Part shown: positions 15,259-24,585 of the stretch, in pieces
How positions within the stretch are numbered: position 1 is the stretch's first letter
Layout of the letters: the number at the start of each line of letters is the position of its first letter
Source of the DNA: Acidobacteriota bacterium
GTDB taxonomy: Bacteria; Acidobacteriota; Terriglobia; UBA7540
DNA: 64,000 nucleotides
Direction of reading: 5' to 3'
Assembly (NCBI GenBank): GCA_004298155.1
Contig: SCRD01000028.1
Location: 62,001-126,000, forward strand
Made by a program: the position numbers and the translations under genes
The notes under the pieces: model-generated
Seen by the model: the letters and a program-made list of their open reading frames with translations, nothing else
Databases searched by the model: none
What the model was told of the DNA's origin: nothing

Positions 15259-17523
15259 ATGTTTGACAGCTTGGACAAGACCTCGCACTCACCGGCTGCC
15301 CAGGAAGGACCCTCTGAAAGACAACCGCCCGGAAATGAAGCGGCGGAGGTCCACCCGGAACACCCAGGGACGAGCATGTTTCGGTGGGCCGAATCTGCGA
15401 TTCTGCTGCTTCTCATCGGTCTGTTTTTTTGGCTCGGTTTCCGGCCCGCGTGGAGGACCCTCAACACCGATTTTCCCAATTACTACCTGGCCGCGCGCCT
15501 TTATCGACAGGGCCTTCCTCTGGATCGGGTTTACGACTGGACCTGGTTTGCCCGGCAGAAAAATCATGCCGGAATTGAGATCGCGATCGCAGGCTTTCCC
15601 TTATTGACGCTGCTCTCAATGCTGCCGGTTGAGCCGCTTGCCTCGTTGCCGCCGCTTGCCGCCAAGCGGTTGTGGCTGATCGCCAATCTGGTCCTGTTAG
15701 GTTTGGTTATTCTTCTCCTGAACCAGATGTCGAAGCTCGGGTTGCGACGGATCATGCTCCTCACCTTTCTTGCGTTAGACCCGCTTTCGACTAACTTCCT
15801 CTATGGCCAGATGCACCTTCTCGTGCTCTTTCTGCTGACGGTGGCCGCCTGGGCTTACTTCAGGGGCCTGTCTGCAACTTCTGGAGTTGCACTAGCGGCG
15901 GCTTCGGCCCTCAAGATCTATCCTGCTTTGTTTCTGTTCTATTTCATTCGGAAGAAGCAGTGGCGCGCTGCGCTCGGATTAGTGGCGGCCTCCATCCTTC
16001 TTGCAGGGCTTTCCCTGGCGCTCTTCGGGTGGCCCGCCAACCGGACATACTTATTCGAGATTCTGCCCCGATCGCTATCAGGGACTTCATTAGACCCATA
16101 CTCCGTAAGGTGGAACTCATTAATTGCACTGCTTCGCCGGCTGTTCATCGCTGAGCCAGACCTTAATCCGCACCCTCTGATTCATTATCCGCCGGCTTTC
16201 GCTCTCCTGCAGCCGTTCTGCCAGGCGATGCTTTTTGTCCCCTTTCTCTGGCTTATTGATACGCGCAGGAGGGATTCGGGACGTGAAATGTTGGAATGGG
16301 GGAGCTATGTTGCCCTGCTTCTGGTTCTTTCGACGGCGCCGGCTCCTTATCACTACTGTGCGTTGATGCTTTCGGCAACGCTTATTGTGGATTACCTGAC
16401 TCGCCTGAAGGAGATGCGCGCCGTGGTTGCATGGGTTGCCCTGTATACGCTTGTGTGTCTTCCGATTTACCGCTGGATACCTTCGTCTCCCTCGGGGTGG
16501 CAGACTTTTCTCAGCTTTCCACGGCTTTACGCGGAGCTTGCGCTATGGATTTTCCTGATGCGGGAGCTCAACCGGGCCAATGACATGCCTCTTACCCAGC
16601 GGCTGCGGACCCGCGAGGCTGCAGCCTTTGGGTTCATCTTAATCTTGTTGTATGGCGCGGGAGCAGCGGGCAATTTTCGAAGCTTACGCGGCCAGTTCCA
16701 GGACTATGCCAACCGATTAGTCACGCCCCGTGATAGTTACATGGTGACAGAGCCCGCTGAAGGCAGCGGCGGGATCTGGTTTGTGAGGATGGCGGGGACT
16801 GGTTTCGGGCTGACGTTCCTGCAGCGTGGAACCGCGCAGAACTTCAGTTTTGCTTCGGACGCCTTTCATCCGGCATGGTCGCCCGCTGCGCGGCAACTTT
16901 GGGTGGAACTCTCAGGCCCAAAGTCGCGAATCGTGCGAATAGATTGGCAAGACAATCAAGACCACCGCGCTGTTCCGGTCACTATGGTCGAGAACGCGAT
17001 TATGCCCGCGGTTTCCGCCGACGGGCGATGGCTTGCATTTATCAGGGAAGAGAAAGGCCGAGGAGGCCTTTGGGTGGCGAGTCTGAATGGAAAAAGTCAG
17101 CCGGCGGACCCTCTGGCTGCGCGTGAAATTGCCGGACCTCATGATGACGTCCAGGACGTGTCATTTGGGCCGGATAACAAGGTCTTATACTCGGCGCGGC
17201 CCTGCGGAACACTTCAAATTTTCAGCGCCGATCCCATGTCGCTTCAGGCCAGACCCATATTGAGGGGTTCCTCGGCTCCATCGCGGTTTCCGGCCGCGTC
17301 GCCGGATGGGAAATGGTTCGCTTACAGCCGTGAAGAAGGCGGGTCGTGGCATCTCATGCTGGTGGATCTGAAAACGAGTGTCGAGATACCGTTGACTTAC
17401 GGATATTGCAACTCCACCGATCCGACCTGGACTGGAGATTCGAAAGCGATCATCTACGCCACCGATTGCGGGCGCGGACTGGGACTAACAGCGCTTGCGC
17501 GGGTTGCAGTCCGTCAGCGCTGA
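15259..17523 (+). CDS. GT87-type membrane glycosyltransferase fused to a beta-propeller (PD40) domain
   Basis: The N-terminal about 460 residues form a polytopic membrane glycosyltransferase of the DUF2029/GT87 type. The sequence TDFPNYYLAARLYRQG has the acidic residue of the first periplasmic loop, and about ten helices follow, with the YPALFLFYF segment. The C-terminal about 280 residues are soluble and contain repeated PD40/TolB propeller signatures (AFHPAWSPAARQLWVEL, MPAVSADGRWLAFIREEK, RFPAASPDGKWFAYSREE, DPTWTGDSKAIIYAT). A membrane sugar transferase joined to a propeller is unusual. The start is uncertain: ATG 15259 was chosen, ATG 15376 is possible, and the frame is open back to 15169. 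It would use a polyprenyl-phosphate sugar, which is inferred from the family. Confidence 0.82.
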   Translation: MFDSLDKTSHSPAAQEGPSERQPPGNEAAEVHPEHPGTSMFRWAESAILLLLIGLFFWLGFRPAWRTLNTDFPNYYLAARLYRQGLPLDRVYDWTWFARQKNHAGIEIAIAGFPLLTLLSMLPVEPLASLPPLAAKRLWLIANLVLLGLVILLLNQMSKLGLRRIMLLTFLALDPLSTNFLYGQMHLLVLFLLTVAAWAYFRGLSATSGVALAAASALKIYPALFLFYFIRKKQWRAALGLVAASILLAGLSLALFGWPANRTYLFEILPRSLSGTSLDPYSVRWNSLIALLRRLFIAEPDLNPHPLIHYPPAFALLQPFCQAMLFVPFLWLIDTRRRDSGREMLEWGSYVALLLVLSTAPAPYHYCALMLSATLIVDYLTRLKEMRAVVAWVALYTLVCLPIYRWIPSSPSGWQTFLSFPRLYAELALWIFLMRELNRANDMPLTQRLRTREAAAFGFILILLYGAGAAGNFRSLRGQFQDYANRLVTPRDSYMVTEPAEGSGGIWFVRMAGTGFGLTFLQRGTAQNFSFASDAFHPAWSPAARQLWVELSGPKSRIVRIDWQDNQDHRAVPVTMVENAIMPAVSADGRWLAFIREEKGRGGLWVASLNGKSQPADPLAAREIAGPHDDVQDVSFGPDNKVLYSARPCGTLQIFSADPMSLQARPILRGSSAPSRFPAASPDGKWFAYSREEGGSWHLMLVDLKTSVEIPLTYGYCNSTDPTWTGDSKAIIYATDCGRGLGLTALARVAVRQR

Positions 17524-17714
17524 CGGGCATCGAGCGCCAAAGGTGGATCGTCAACCTGCACGGACCACAGCAGTTCGAGCTGGCTCACGTTCGCGGGCGC
17601 CAAGCTTGTCTCATCGCGCGCCCGGCCCGAGCGCTGTGGATCATGACCGAAGGTCGGCCAGTCGCCTGCCATCAGCCGAGCTGTAACCGGTAGGAAGAGA
17701 GCAAGCAGGCCGCC
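17514..17714 (-). pseudogene. N-terminal remnant of a PQQ-dependent dehydrogenase-like protein
   Basis: The minus strand encodes a short hydrophobic segment (LLALFLPVTARL) followed by AGDWPTFGHDPQRSG, ETSLAPANVSQLELLW and SVQVDDPP, then stops at 17514-17516. DWPTFGHDxxRSG followed by LTPxNVxxLxLLW is the hallmark start of PQQ-binding beta-propeller dehydrogenases, which normally run 550 residues or more. Here it ends after about 65 residues, just inside the 3' end of the convergent glycosyltransferase gene. No start codon with a ribosome site is visible. I read it as a truncated relic, perhaps left by a deletion that joined the two genes tail to tail. Confidence 0.6.
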
Positions 17715-17811
17715 GGCACCCCCAGTGGCAACTTGTTTAGCCGCCCCTTCAGACGCCGCGCCTTCAGCACCGGTTTCTTCATGCTTGAGAGTTTTCCCCT
17801 TCTCGGCGGGG

Positions 17812-18300
17812 TCAGAGCCTCCACCAATCGATGTGGTGTGATTGGTAGTTCCAGAAAAGGTGGAAGGAATCGCAATCGCCGTCCGCAAGATTCAGGCCCA
17901 TGACTTTGCTGGAACGCCTGAATCCCGAAATTTTGCCCACCTCATCAGATGGACCATAATCAAGAGACTCAAGCTTGAGTTGCGCTGGGAGTCGGCAGAG
18001 GCTGCCTTGGTCCTGTCCTACTCCAAACTCTAAGATGTCGACTTGGCCCTTCGGTTCCAAGGGTGAATAAACAACCCCAACGAAAACCCTGTTTTTACCT
18101 TCCTGACCCAACAACGCATAGTCGATCTTGTCATCGGGATTGAAATTGCCTCTCAGCAGGCTCGCGCCACCCCAAATCACGTTAGGCGCCTTCTTGTGAA
18201 GGAGCTGGAGGACACGCTCTTGCTCGCCTGAGTGTTCTTTAGGTCGATAGCCGCCCAGCAAGACAAACAGGAACATGGATATCGCCAAGTAAGGTTTCAT
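17812..18300 (-). CDS. Secreted hypothetical protein
   Basis: ATG 18298-18300 follows GGGGGAAGG. The 162-residue product begins with a signal-like segment (MKPYLAISMFLFVLLGG). The mature part contains LLRGNFNPDDKIDYALLG, which resembles an FG-GAP/VCBS-like calcium-binding strand (D-x-D-x-x-x-D), followed by VFVGVVYS and LEFGVGQDQ. It ends with a tryptophan-rich tail (HIDWWRL). I recall similar hypothetical proteins from acidobacteria but no known function. It is on the same strand as the enolase-superfamily gene that ends 23 bases away from it at 18323; this gene is downstream of that one and could be in its operon. Confidence 0.65.
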   Translation of the reverse strand: MKPYLAISMFLFVLLGGYRPKEHSGEQERVLQLLHKKAPNVIWGGASLLRGNFNPDDKIDYALLGQEGKNRVFVGVVYSPLEPKGQVDILEFGVGQDQGSLCRLPAQLKLESLDYGPSDEVGKISGFRRSSKVMGLNLADGDCDSFHLFWNYQSHHIDWWRL

Positions 18301-18322
18301 GCTACCTTCCCCCTGTTTCGCC

Positions 18323-19654
18323 TCATTGATTGATCACGGCTCCATCGTATCGTCGGATGATGCCCCAGCCGCCGTTGAGATGATCAGGTCCGTCGCGGAA
18401 GGGATGCCTGGCCGCGAGCTGCTCGTCGATTTCGATTCCCCAGCCCGGCGCGTCGCTGGCATAAAGATAGCCGTCCTTAAAAGTAGCGCAGCCCCTGAAG
18501 ATTTCGGCCTCCAAGCCAGTGATGATGCCGCCCTCCTGGATGCCGAAGTTGGTGCTGACAAGATCGAGGTGCAACTGCGCCGTGTGGCCCACGGGTGAAA
18601 CGTCTCCCGGCCCGTGCCACGCGGTTTTCACTCCGTACATTTCGCCCAGGATGGCGATCTTCCGTGCCGGGGTGAGCCCTCCGGCCTGGGACAGGTGCAC
18701 GCGGATATAATCGATCAGCCGGCCCTCAATCAACGGCTTCCACTCATGCGGGCTGTTGAACAGCTCGCCCATGGCCAGCGAGGTGGTGCACTGCTGCCGG
18801 ATCTGCCGGAAGTAGTCAATCTGTTCAGGTGAGAGCACATCCTCGAGATAGAACAGCCGGATGGGCTCCAGCTCTTTCGCAAACTGGACGGCCTGGTGCG
18901 GGCTCACGCGCTCATGGACGTCGTGGATAAGCTCGATTTCTTCACCCAGTTGCTTGCGGCATTCTTCCAGCACCTTCAGCGTCAGACGCATGTAGGGCCC
19001 GGGCTCCCATACTGGTCCAGAATGCAGGCCGCGCATGGGTGGGCCGCTCGACGGGCCATAGGACGACATGCCGGGCACGCCTACCATCACCTTGACTACT
19101 TTGAAGCCTTGCGCCATCAGCCCGCGCACACGATCAACAGCCTGGGAAGGTTCCGTGCCTCCGGTGGTCCCGTACACCAGGGCAGCTTCGCGCGCCTTGC
19201 CTCCCAGCAACTGGTAGACGGGCATGTTGGCCTGCCGGCCCTTGATGTCCCACAGCGCCTGGTCAACGCCGCTGATGGCATTATTCAACACGGGACCGTT
19301 TCGCCAGTAGGAGCTGTTGTAGCAGGCCTGCCAGGTGTCTTCAATGCGGTCACAGGGCTTGCCCAGGAGAAGTGGTTTCAGATATTTCTCCACCGCGGGC
19401 ACCACCAGATCGGCGCGCTGCGTAAAGGTGGCGCAGCCGTAGCCGTAGAGGCCATCCTGGTTGGTGATAATCTTTACCACCACCAGGCGCACGCCGGCCG
19501 GCTGAGTGGTGATCACCTGAATGTCTTTGATGATGGGCGTTGGCAGGCCGCGAGTTGCGCGCGCCTCCGCCTCTTTTGCCGCCACCGGCTGCGCCGAAAG
19601 CGCAGCGCTCACGGCTCCTGCCACGCCTAGCTTGAAATATTCACGTCTGTCCAT
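18323..19654 (-). CDS. Tat-exported enolase-superfamily protein, mannonate dehydratase/RspA-like
   Basis: ATG 19652-19654 follows AAAGGAG; the long upstream frame is not coding. The 443-residue product has an N-terminal signal with the DRREYFK Tat-like motif and a hydrophobic stretch ending in AQPVAA. The body has the hallmark residues of ManD-type enolases: DVHER, EDVLSPEQ, GELF and WHGPGDVSP, which carry the metal ligands Asp, Glu and Glu and the catalytic histidines. The family dehydrates sugar acids such as D-mannonate, but many members have low or no activity and unknown substrates. Export by Tat is unusual for this normally cytoplasmic family. A second enolase-superfamily gene with a Tat signal lies at 25914. 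Confidence 0.88.
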   Translation of the reverse strand: MDRREYFKLGVAGAVSAALSAQPVAAKEAEARATRGLPTPIIKDIQVITTQPAGVRLVVVKIITNQDGLYGYGCATFTQRADLVVPAVEKYLKPLLLGKPCDRIEDTWQACYNSSYWRNGPVLNNAISGVDQALWDIKGRQANMPVYQLLGGKAREAALVYGTTGGTEPSQAVDRVRGLMAQGFKVVKVMVGVPGMSSYGPSSGPPMRGLHSGPVWEPGPYMRLTLKVLEECRKQLGEEIELIHDVHERVSPHQAVQFAKELEPIRLFYLEDVLSPEQIDYFRQIRQQCTTSLAMGELFNSPHEWKPLIEGRLIDYIRVHLSQAGGLTPARKIAILGEMYGVKTAWHGPGDVSPVGHTAQLHLDLVSTNFGIQEGGIITGLEAEIFRGCATFKDGYLYASDAPGWGIEIDEQLAARHPFRDGPDHLNGGWGIIRRYDGAVINQ

Positions 19655-20305
19655 CAGAGGCTCCTTTAATGCAGATTTATTCCTGCCGTCGTCCAGGTGT
19701 AAAGGCCCATGGCCAAAGAATGGCGCCGAGGCTGCCGGTAATCGGCACGTGAGCACGGCTGCGATTGCGAGATATCGGAACGGTCCCTGTCGAACTCGAA
19801 TTGGGCAGGCCCATGATCCGGAAGCGCCGGCAGGAAGTGTCGTGCGCGGACCGCCAGGCCCGTGGACATCCCTACTTTCCTGATGAAGACCGCGATGGAC
19901 GCTATCAAAGCTCACCACGCGTGTCAAGCAGGTAAAAGCCGAAGGCTTCCGCCACTCCGGCTTTTGCAGAGCACAGAAACATCACCACGCAACTTAAGAA
20001 TGAGAATTGACAAATTGCGGGCCTGGCAGTACTTTCCCACAAAACTCGGAACCTATCTATAATTAGACCTGCTGGGCAACCTGGCGCCGGTCGAAGGTAG
20101 CTGGCCGTGCCGGAGGGCGCAGCATGATTGTCCGGGAAATGGGTTGCGGAGCAGTCATAAACCTGCCAACTGCGAGGCTCCCACTATTGTTTTTGTTCCG
20201 ATCTCTTGTCTGATGCCCGAGCGAAAGACTTTCCGTCAGGAAGACGGCGAGGCTGCAGCTTCCCTCGTCCTATACAACTGAGCGCGGCGGGCCCTCCAGG
20301 GATTC
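19655..20305. other. Intergenic region between the enolase-like gene and the TauE permease gene
   Basis: This holds the 5' regions of two divergent genes. A TTGACA hexamer occurs at 20007-20012 and a TATAAT hexamer at 20058-20063, but they are not spaced as one promoter. I see no terminator, repeat or coding region here. Confidence 0.35.
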
Positions 20306-21136
20306 ATGGTCTCATTTGAACTTTTATTCCCGGTTTCTGTTCTGGCAGGTTTCATAGGCGCGATGGGTGGCATGGGAGGCGGGATCATTCTCATTCCCGC
20401 GCTCACCTTCTTTGGCGTTGACATCAAGCACGCCATCGCCATCAGCATCCTTTCCGTGATTGCGACCTCCAGCGGATCAGCCTCGGCATACGTGCGCGAC
20501 CACATCACCAATCTCAAGGTGGGGATGTTTCTTGAAATGTTCACCATCGCTGGCGCGATCGCGGGGGCCCGCATCACGCTCGCATCGTCGCCGCGGCCCC
20601 TCTTCGTTATTTTTGGATTGGTGTTGCTGGCATCGTGGGTCGCGTTGCTGATGGGCAAGCAACTCTCCCGGCAAAAACCGGAGCAGCAGGACGTGTTTAC
20701 CCGCTGGCTTGAACTGGAAGGCAGTTACCCGGACTTCGTTACCGGAAAAACCGTCGAGTACAAAGCCCGGCGCGCGTACCTGGGCGCTCCCTTGATGTTC
20801 GGGGCAGGAATCGTGTCCGGTTTGCTCGGAATCGGGGCTGGCGCGGTGAAGGTCCTTATCCATGACCTGGTGATGGGCCTTCCACCCAAGGTTTCTACGA
20901 CTACCAGCAATCTGATTATCGGTGTCACGGCGCTCGCCGGAACCAGCGTGTATCTGGCCGCCGGGCTTATTAATCCAGGGCTGGCCGTACCGGTCATTCT
21001 AGGAGTGGTTGCAGGGGCGTTCGCTGGCACGCGAGTCCTGGTTCGCCTGACCAACAGGTCCGTGCAGCTTTTCTTCCTGGTGATTTTGCTGGTTCTTGCG
21101 GTTGAGATGATAGCCAGGGGCGTGCGGGGTATCTAA
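20306..21136 (+). CDS. TauE/SafE-family sulfite or organosulfonate exporter
   Basis: The 276-residue polytopic protein has about eight transmembrane helices and the duplicated TauE/SafE signature: GFIGAMGGMGGGIILIPAL in the first half and GIVSGLLGIGAGAVKVLIHDL in the second. Proteins of this family move sulfite, sulfoacetate or related anions across the inner membrane; the substrate here is not known. ATG 20306 follows AGGGA. The DUF1634 gene starts 2 bases after its stop, a pairing often seen for this family, so the two form an operon. No sulfur metabolism genes are adjacent. Confidence 0.88.
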   Translation: MVSFELLFPVSVLAGFIGAMGGMGGGIILIPALTFFGVDIKHAIAISILSVIATSSGSASAYVRDHITNLKVGMFLEMFTIAGAIAGARITLASSPRPLFVIFGLVLLASWVALLMGKQLSRQKPEQQDVFTRWLELEGSYPDFVTGKTVEYKARRAYLGAPLMFGAGIVSGLLGIGAGAVKVLIHDLVMGLPPKVSTTTSNLIIGVTALAGTSVYLAAGLINPGLAVPVILGVVAGAFAGTRVLVRLTNRSVQLFFLVILLVLAVEMIARGVRGI

Positions 21137-21138
21137 AG

Positions 21139-21549
21139 ATGGGCACACCAGAATCTTCCACCAGAACCGGGTCCCTGCGGGAAGCGCGGCAGTTTGAGAT
21201 GGATACCCTGGTGGGCGTTATCCTCCAGGACGGCGTTCTGCTCAGCCTGGGTCTGATCATCACCGGGCTCTTCTGGAGGTGGCACCGCACCGGCGGCGTG
21301 GCGTTGGACTATCAGATTGCCGGCACGAACCTGTTCGAATTTGTAACAGGAGAAATTCGCCTCGCCGTTCACGGCACCGTCCGGCCCCGCCTGCTGGTCA
21401 ACCTGGGCATCGCCGTCCTGATGCTCACGCCCTTCATTCGCGTAGCGGCGTCAGTGGTTTACTTCATGGGCGTCCTCAGAAACTGGAAGTACACCTTCTT
21501 CACCGCTGTCGTCCTCATCGTTCTCACTTACAGCCTCTTCCTGCGTTAG
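21139..21549 (+). CDS. DUF1634-domain membrane protein
   Basis: The 136-residue product contains three hydrophobic helices: VLLSLGLIITGLFW, LLVNLGIAVLMLTPFIRV and FTAVVLIVLTYSLFL. This layout and the LTPFIRV motif fit DUF1634, a family that is typically encoded next to TauE/SafE permeases. The gene begins two bases after the permease stop codon and is certainly co-transcribed with it. It may be an accessory subunit of the exporter, which is known only from gene neighbourhood. It converges with serA, with 47 bases between the two stops. Confidence 0.85.
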   Translation: MGTPESSTRTGSLREARQFEMDTLVGVILQDGVLLSLGLIITGLFWRWHRTGGVALDYQIAGTNLFEFVTGEIRLAVHGTVRPRLLVNLGIAVLMLTPFIRVAASVVYFMGVLRNWKYTFFTAVVLIVLTYSLFLR

Positions 21550-21596
21550 CAGATGGGTTGATATGCCACGGGCAGTCCGCATCCCGCAAATTCCTG

Positions 21597-22790
21597 CTAA
21601 TAAATCGCCCTGGACCGGATGGTGTGCGGTATGCTTTCAAGCGCGCTGATCAGGCCCGGGTCCCACTCCTGGTTGATGTCGAGCAGGGCATAGCCGATTT
21701 CGCGCTTGGTATCCAGCACCTGGCGTTCCACATTGATTCCCCGGTCTCCGATCACCTTGTTGATGGCCAGCAGCATGCCAGGCTGGTTGCGGTGGATATG
21801 TACCAGGCGGTGGTTCTCCGGCGCGCGTTCAAGCCGACAGTGCGGGAAGTTGACACTGAGGACGGTGTCACCAGCCTCGACGTAGCGATGGAGCCGCACT
21901 GAAACCAGGTGCGCGATGTGAAGCTGGGCTTCCTCCGTGCTTCCGCCGATGTGCGGCGTGAGGATCACGTTGGGAAGGTTCTGCAGCGAGTCGGAAAAAG
22001 CGCCACCCTTGGCCTTCGGCTCATTCGGGAATACGTCGATGGCCGCGCCTTTCAGCTTTCCGCTGCGCAGGTTTTCTGCCAGCGCCTCGTGGTCTACCAC
22101 AAAGCCCCGGCTCAGGTTCAGAAAATATGCCCCATCTTTCATCAGCCGGAACTCTTCCGCGCCGAAGAACCCGCGGTTGTGCGGACGGCCGTCAACGTGG
22201 AGGGTTACAAAGTCCGATTTCTCGAGCAGCTCTTCAAAACTCACCTTTTTGGCGTTTCCGCGCGCCAGCACCTCCGTGACATCGTTGAAGATCACTTTCA
22301 TCCCGATCGACTGGGCCAGGTCTGAAAGTTGCGAGCCGATTTTGCCGTAGCCCACAATGCCCACCGTCAGGCCACGCACCTCGTGGCAGCCTGCGGCGCT
22401 CTTCTGCCATGATCCCTGGTGCAGGGCCACACTGCCTTCGAAGACGCGCCGGGCCAGCATGACGATCTCGCCCAGAACCAGTTCGGCCACGGAGCGCGTG
22501 TTGCTGTGCGGATCATTGAAGACCGCGATGCCGCGGTCTGAGCAGGCGGACAGATCAATCTGGTCGGTGCCGATGCAGAACGCGCCCACCACCAGCAGCC
22601 TGGGTGCGGCGTCCAGCACGCGCGCCGTGACCTTCGTCTTCGAGCGGATTCCCAGCACCCCCACATCTTTGACTTCTTTGATGAGCGTTGACTCATCCAG
22701 ACTGCCTTGCAGCGTTTTCACCTCGTAGCCGTCTCGAATGAATGGAGCGGCGGCGGCTTCATGAATGCTTTCGAGAAATAGTGCTTTCAT
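21597..22790 (-). CDS. serA: D-3-phosphoglycerate dehydrogenase, ACT-domain type
   Basis: This enzyme catalyses the first step of serine synthesis, oxidising 3-phosphoglycerate to 3-phosphohydroxypyruvate with NAD. The 397-residue product closely follows the E. coli SerA layout: substrate domain, Rossmann motif (GIVGYGKIGSQ), catalytic residues in NLSRGFVVD, DVFPNEP and TPHIGGSTEEAQ, and a C-terminal ACT domain (VHIHRNQPGMLLAINKVI) that binds serine for feedback control. The start ATG 22788-22790 has no strong ribosome site. A 14-bp perfect palindrome 51 bases upstream may be an operator. serB and serC are not nearby. Confidence 0.92.
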   Translation of the reverse strand: MKALFLESIHEAAAAPFIRDGYEVKTLQGSLDESTLIKEVKDVGVLGIRSKTKVTARVLDAAPRLLVVGAFCIGTDQIDLSACSDRGIAVFNDPHSNTRSVAELVLGEIVMLARRVFEGSVALHQGSWQKSAAGCHEVRGLTVGIVGYGKIGSQLSDLAQSIGMKVIFNDVTEVLARGNAKKVSFEELLEKSDFVTLHVDGRPHNRGFFGAEEFRLMKDGAYFLNLSRGFVVDHEALAENLRSGKLKGAAIDVFPNEPKAKGGAFSDSLQNLPNVILTPHIGGSTEEAQLHIAHLVSVRLHRYVEAGDTVLSVNFPHCRLERAPENHRLVHIHRNQPGMLLAINKVIGDRGINVERQVLDTKREIGYALLDINQEWDPGLISALESIPHTIRSRAIY

Positions 22791-22840
22791 CTTAGGGTTC
22801 TCATCCTCGCTTTCGGGCCGGCCACGAATGGCCTCGCACT

Positions 22841-22854
22841 CTTATGATCATAAG
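22841..22854. promoter_or_regulatory. 14-bp perfect palindrome upstream of serA
   Basis: CTTATGATCATAAG reads the same on both strands and lies 51 bases from the serA start, a typical operator position. It does not fit the GTGA-N6-TCAC motif, so a different regulator is implied. Confidence 0.5.
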
Positions 22855-23084
22855 GCTGATGCGAAACTTACTATTGTAGTGCCTGCGCCCGCACGAAGCG
22901 AGCCGTTCCGGAAGCGGCGGTCCGCACACGGAATTTTCCATGATTTTCTGTTATTAGATTGGAAGGGTTCTGGCAGGTAAAGCGGGGAACTGCAGTGTTC
23001 AAAGTCAGATTGAAAGTGATGCGAGGCCGCGCCTCGGATCGATCTTTCCTGCCACTGGGATGGCTTAGGACAACGGCTGCCGCC

Positions 23085-23258
23085 TCAATAATCCCCTCGT
23101 TTCCATTCTGAGCGCGTCACAGACCGGCGCTCAGGGCTGCGGAAAACGGCCATCTGGCGCGATTGCCTCCCGCGGCGTGGGTCCCTCTCGCGAAACGCTT
23201 GAAAATAGACGAAAAACAGGATACTGAGAGCTACCAGAAACTGCAGGATCAATGTCAT
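23085..23258 (-). CDS. Possible small membrane protein
   Basis: ATG 23256-23258 is preceded by a strong GGGGAGGGGGG ribosome site. The 57-residue product would have one N-terminal transmembrane helix (MTLILQFLVALSILFFVYF) and a strongly basic tail rich in Arg and Ser. There is no recognisable family. It stands alone between serA and a receiver-like gene. The ribosome site and topology support it, but the length is short and no conservation could be checked. Confidence 0.4.
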   Translation of the reverse strand: MTLILQFLVALSILFFVYFQAFRERDPRRGRQSRQMAVFRSPERRSVTRSEWKRGDY

Positions 23259-23580
23259 TTTGGCCCCCCTCCCCACGGGTGTGCTAACCTGAAATGACAA
23301 TCTCATCCTAATCCCCGGCCCTGAAACTTACAATTCAACTTTAGTTCCAAAGGCACTGGTACAGGGGTTTCGGGGCTATGACCGGCATTGCCGGCAAGTC
23401 TTGAAAAGCCTGGAGGTTAGTTGATCCCTCGCGGCGAACGAAGAAGTCTGATTTGATTGGATCTGAGATGTTCAGGGCAGGATTCCAGCCGGGCTTCTCG
23501 AATGTGATATGAGACAGTGCCGATGGAGCGCGCAATAGCGCCCGTGCAGGACCTTTTGCGTTCTTATTTTGCCGCGGACG
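23259..23580. other. Gene-free stretch
   Basis: I see no gene, terminator or clear operator in this stretch, apart from a short inverted repeat CCGGC (23382-23386) with GCCGG (23390-23394). Confidence 0.35.
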
Positions 23581-24051
23581 TCAAATCTCGTTCGGAGAGG
23601 GCGAATGGCCGAAGAGAGATCGAACAATTCTTGCCAGCCCGAACAAAAAGCCCTCGGTGGAATGGCGATGATGGATGTATCGCTCGACTAATTCGAACGT
23701 CTTTTGATCATGGACCTCGGCGTTGATTACAAGCACTTTTCCCACCATGCTCGGCCAGACCTCTCCAATGCCGTAACCTCTGCTGGCAGGCCTTTCTTGT
23801 GAACACCTCAGGTCAAGGATGGCGGTGTCAAACGACCTGCGGTCAACCGTTGATAAGTCAATCCTTGTGCTTGGGGCCGCCGCGCGCCGGCTGTCCAGTT
23901 TCTTTACCAGAGTCAGAAGGTTCTCGATGGATGGTTCGTCTGCAACAATCAGGACTTTCCGGTTGGCTGACTTGTTTGCTATAAAAACCCTGCAGGAAGT
24001 ACGTTCACTTGCAGAATTATGGACTGCCTTGAGACCTTTCTCTAAATTCAC
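23581..24051 (-). CDS. Receiver-like protein, partly degenerate
   Basis: The GTG start at 24049-24051 follows a good GGGGAGG. The 156-residue product has an atypical N-terminus, then a receiver-like core: RKVLIVADEP (the acidic pair), IENLLTLVKKL and FDTAILDLRCS, in which Asp80 sits at the phospho-acceptor position. The third part (KVLVINAEVHDQKTFELVERYI) lacks the usual Thr and Lys-Pro, so phosphotransfer is doubtful. The basic C-terminus ends FLFGLARIVRSLFG. It is unlike the other degenerate receiver at 5800 in keeping Asp80. No histidine kinase is adjacent. Confidence 0.6.
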   Translation of the reverse strand: MNLEKGLKAVHNSASERTSCRVFIANKSANRKVLIVADEPSIENLLTLVKKLDSRRAAAPSTRIDLSTVDRRSFDTAILDLRCSQERPASRGYGIGEVWPSMVGKVLVINAEVHDQKTFELVERYIHHRHSTEGFLFGLARIVRSLFGHSPSPNEI

Positions 24052-24585
24052 GCCTAAAACCTCCCCTTTCCAAGCCCGTAACCCCCGAGGTGAAGGTTAT
24101 ATGGCCTGAAAAGTCCCCCTTTCGCTTGCATCCTGATAGCATGACAGGCAGGACAGGAAAACCGAAGATGGGAATAAACCGCAACTTCCTCTCCTGCCAT
24201 GGCCGTTAGCTGCTACGCGATTGATAAAAAGCAACTTACAATATTACCAGCGTCAGCACAATCTGCAAAAGCGTCTTCCCTTGGCGTGCCACAGCCAGAT
24301 TACACTACGGCTCAATACACTGCCATGCTACCCCTTCGACAAAAAGTAGCCAATGTTACTTTAGTACTACCCCCATGGTTCGGCTGGATTCCATGTCAGT
24401 CCAGACTTTCCGAATGGCGCTTTAAAATCTTTGGTTTCCGGCAGTGTCCCCCGTAAGGCGTGCGGTGCAAGCCTGCCCACATTCTCATTCACAAGCCCGT
24501 AGTATACTGAGCGCGGCGTTTTATCCAGTAAAACGAATTGGCCGGACAAGTCGGCATAAGTCGGGTACGGCCCCAGGAGGAGGTT
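24052..24585. other. Gene-free stretch upstream of the transhydrogenase gene
   Basis: Both flanking genes point away from this region, so it must hold two promoters, but I could not pick out convincing hexamers, repeats or coding capacity. Confidence 0.35.
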
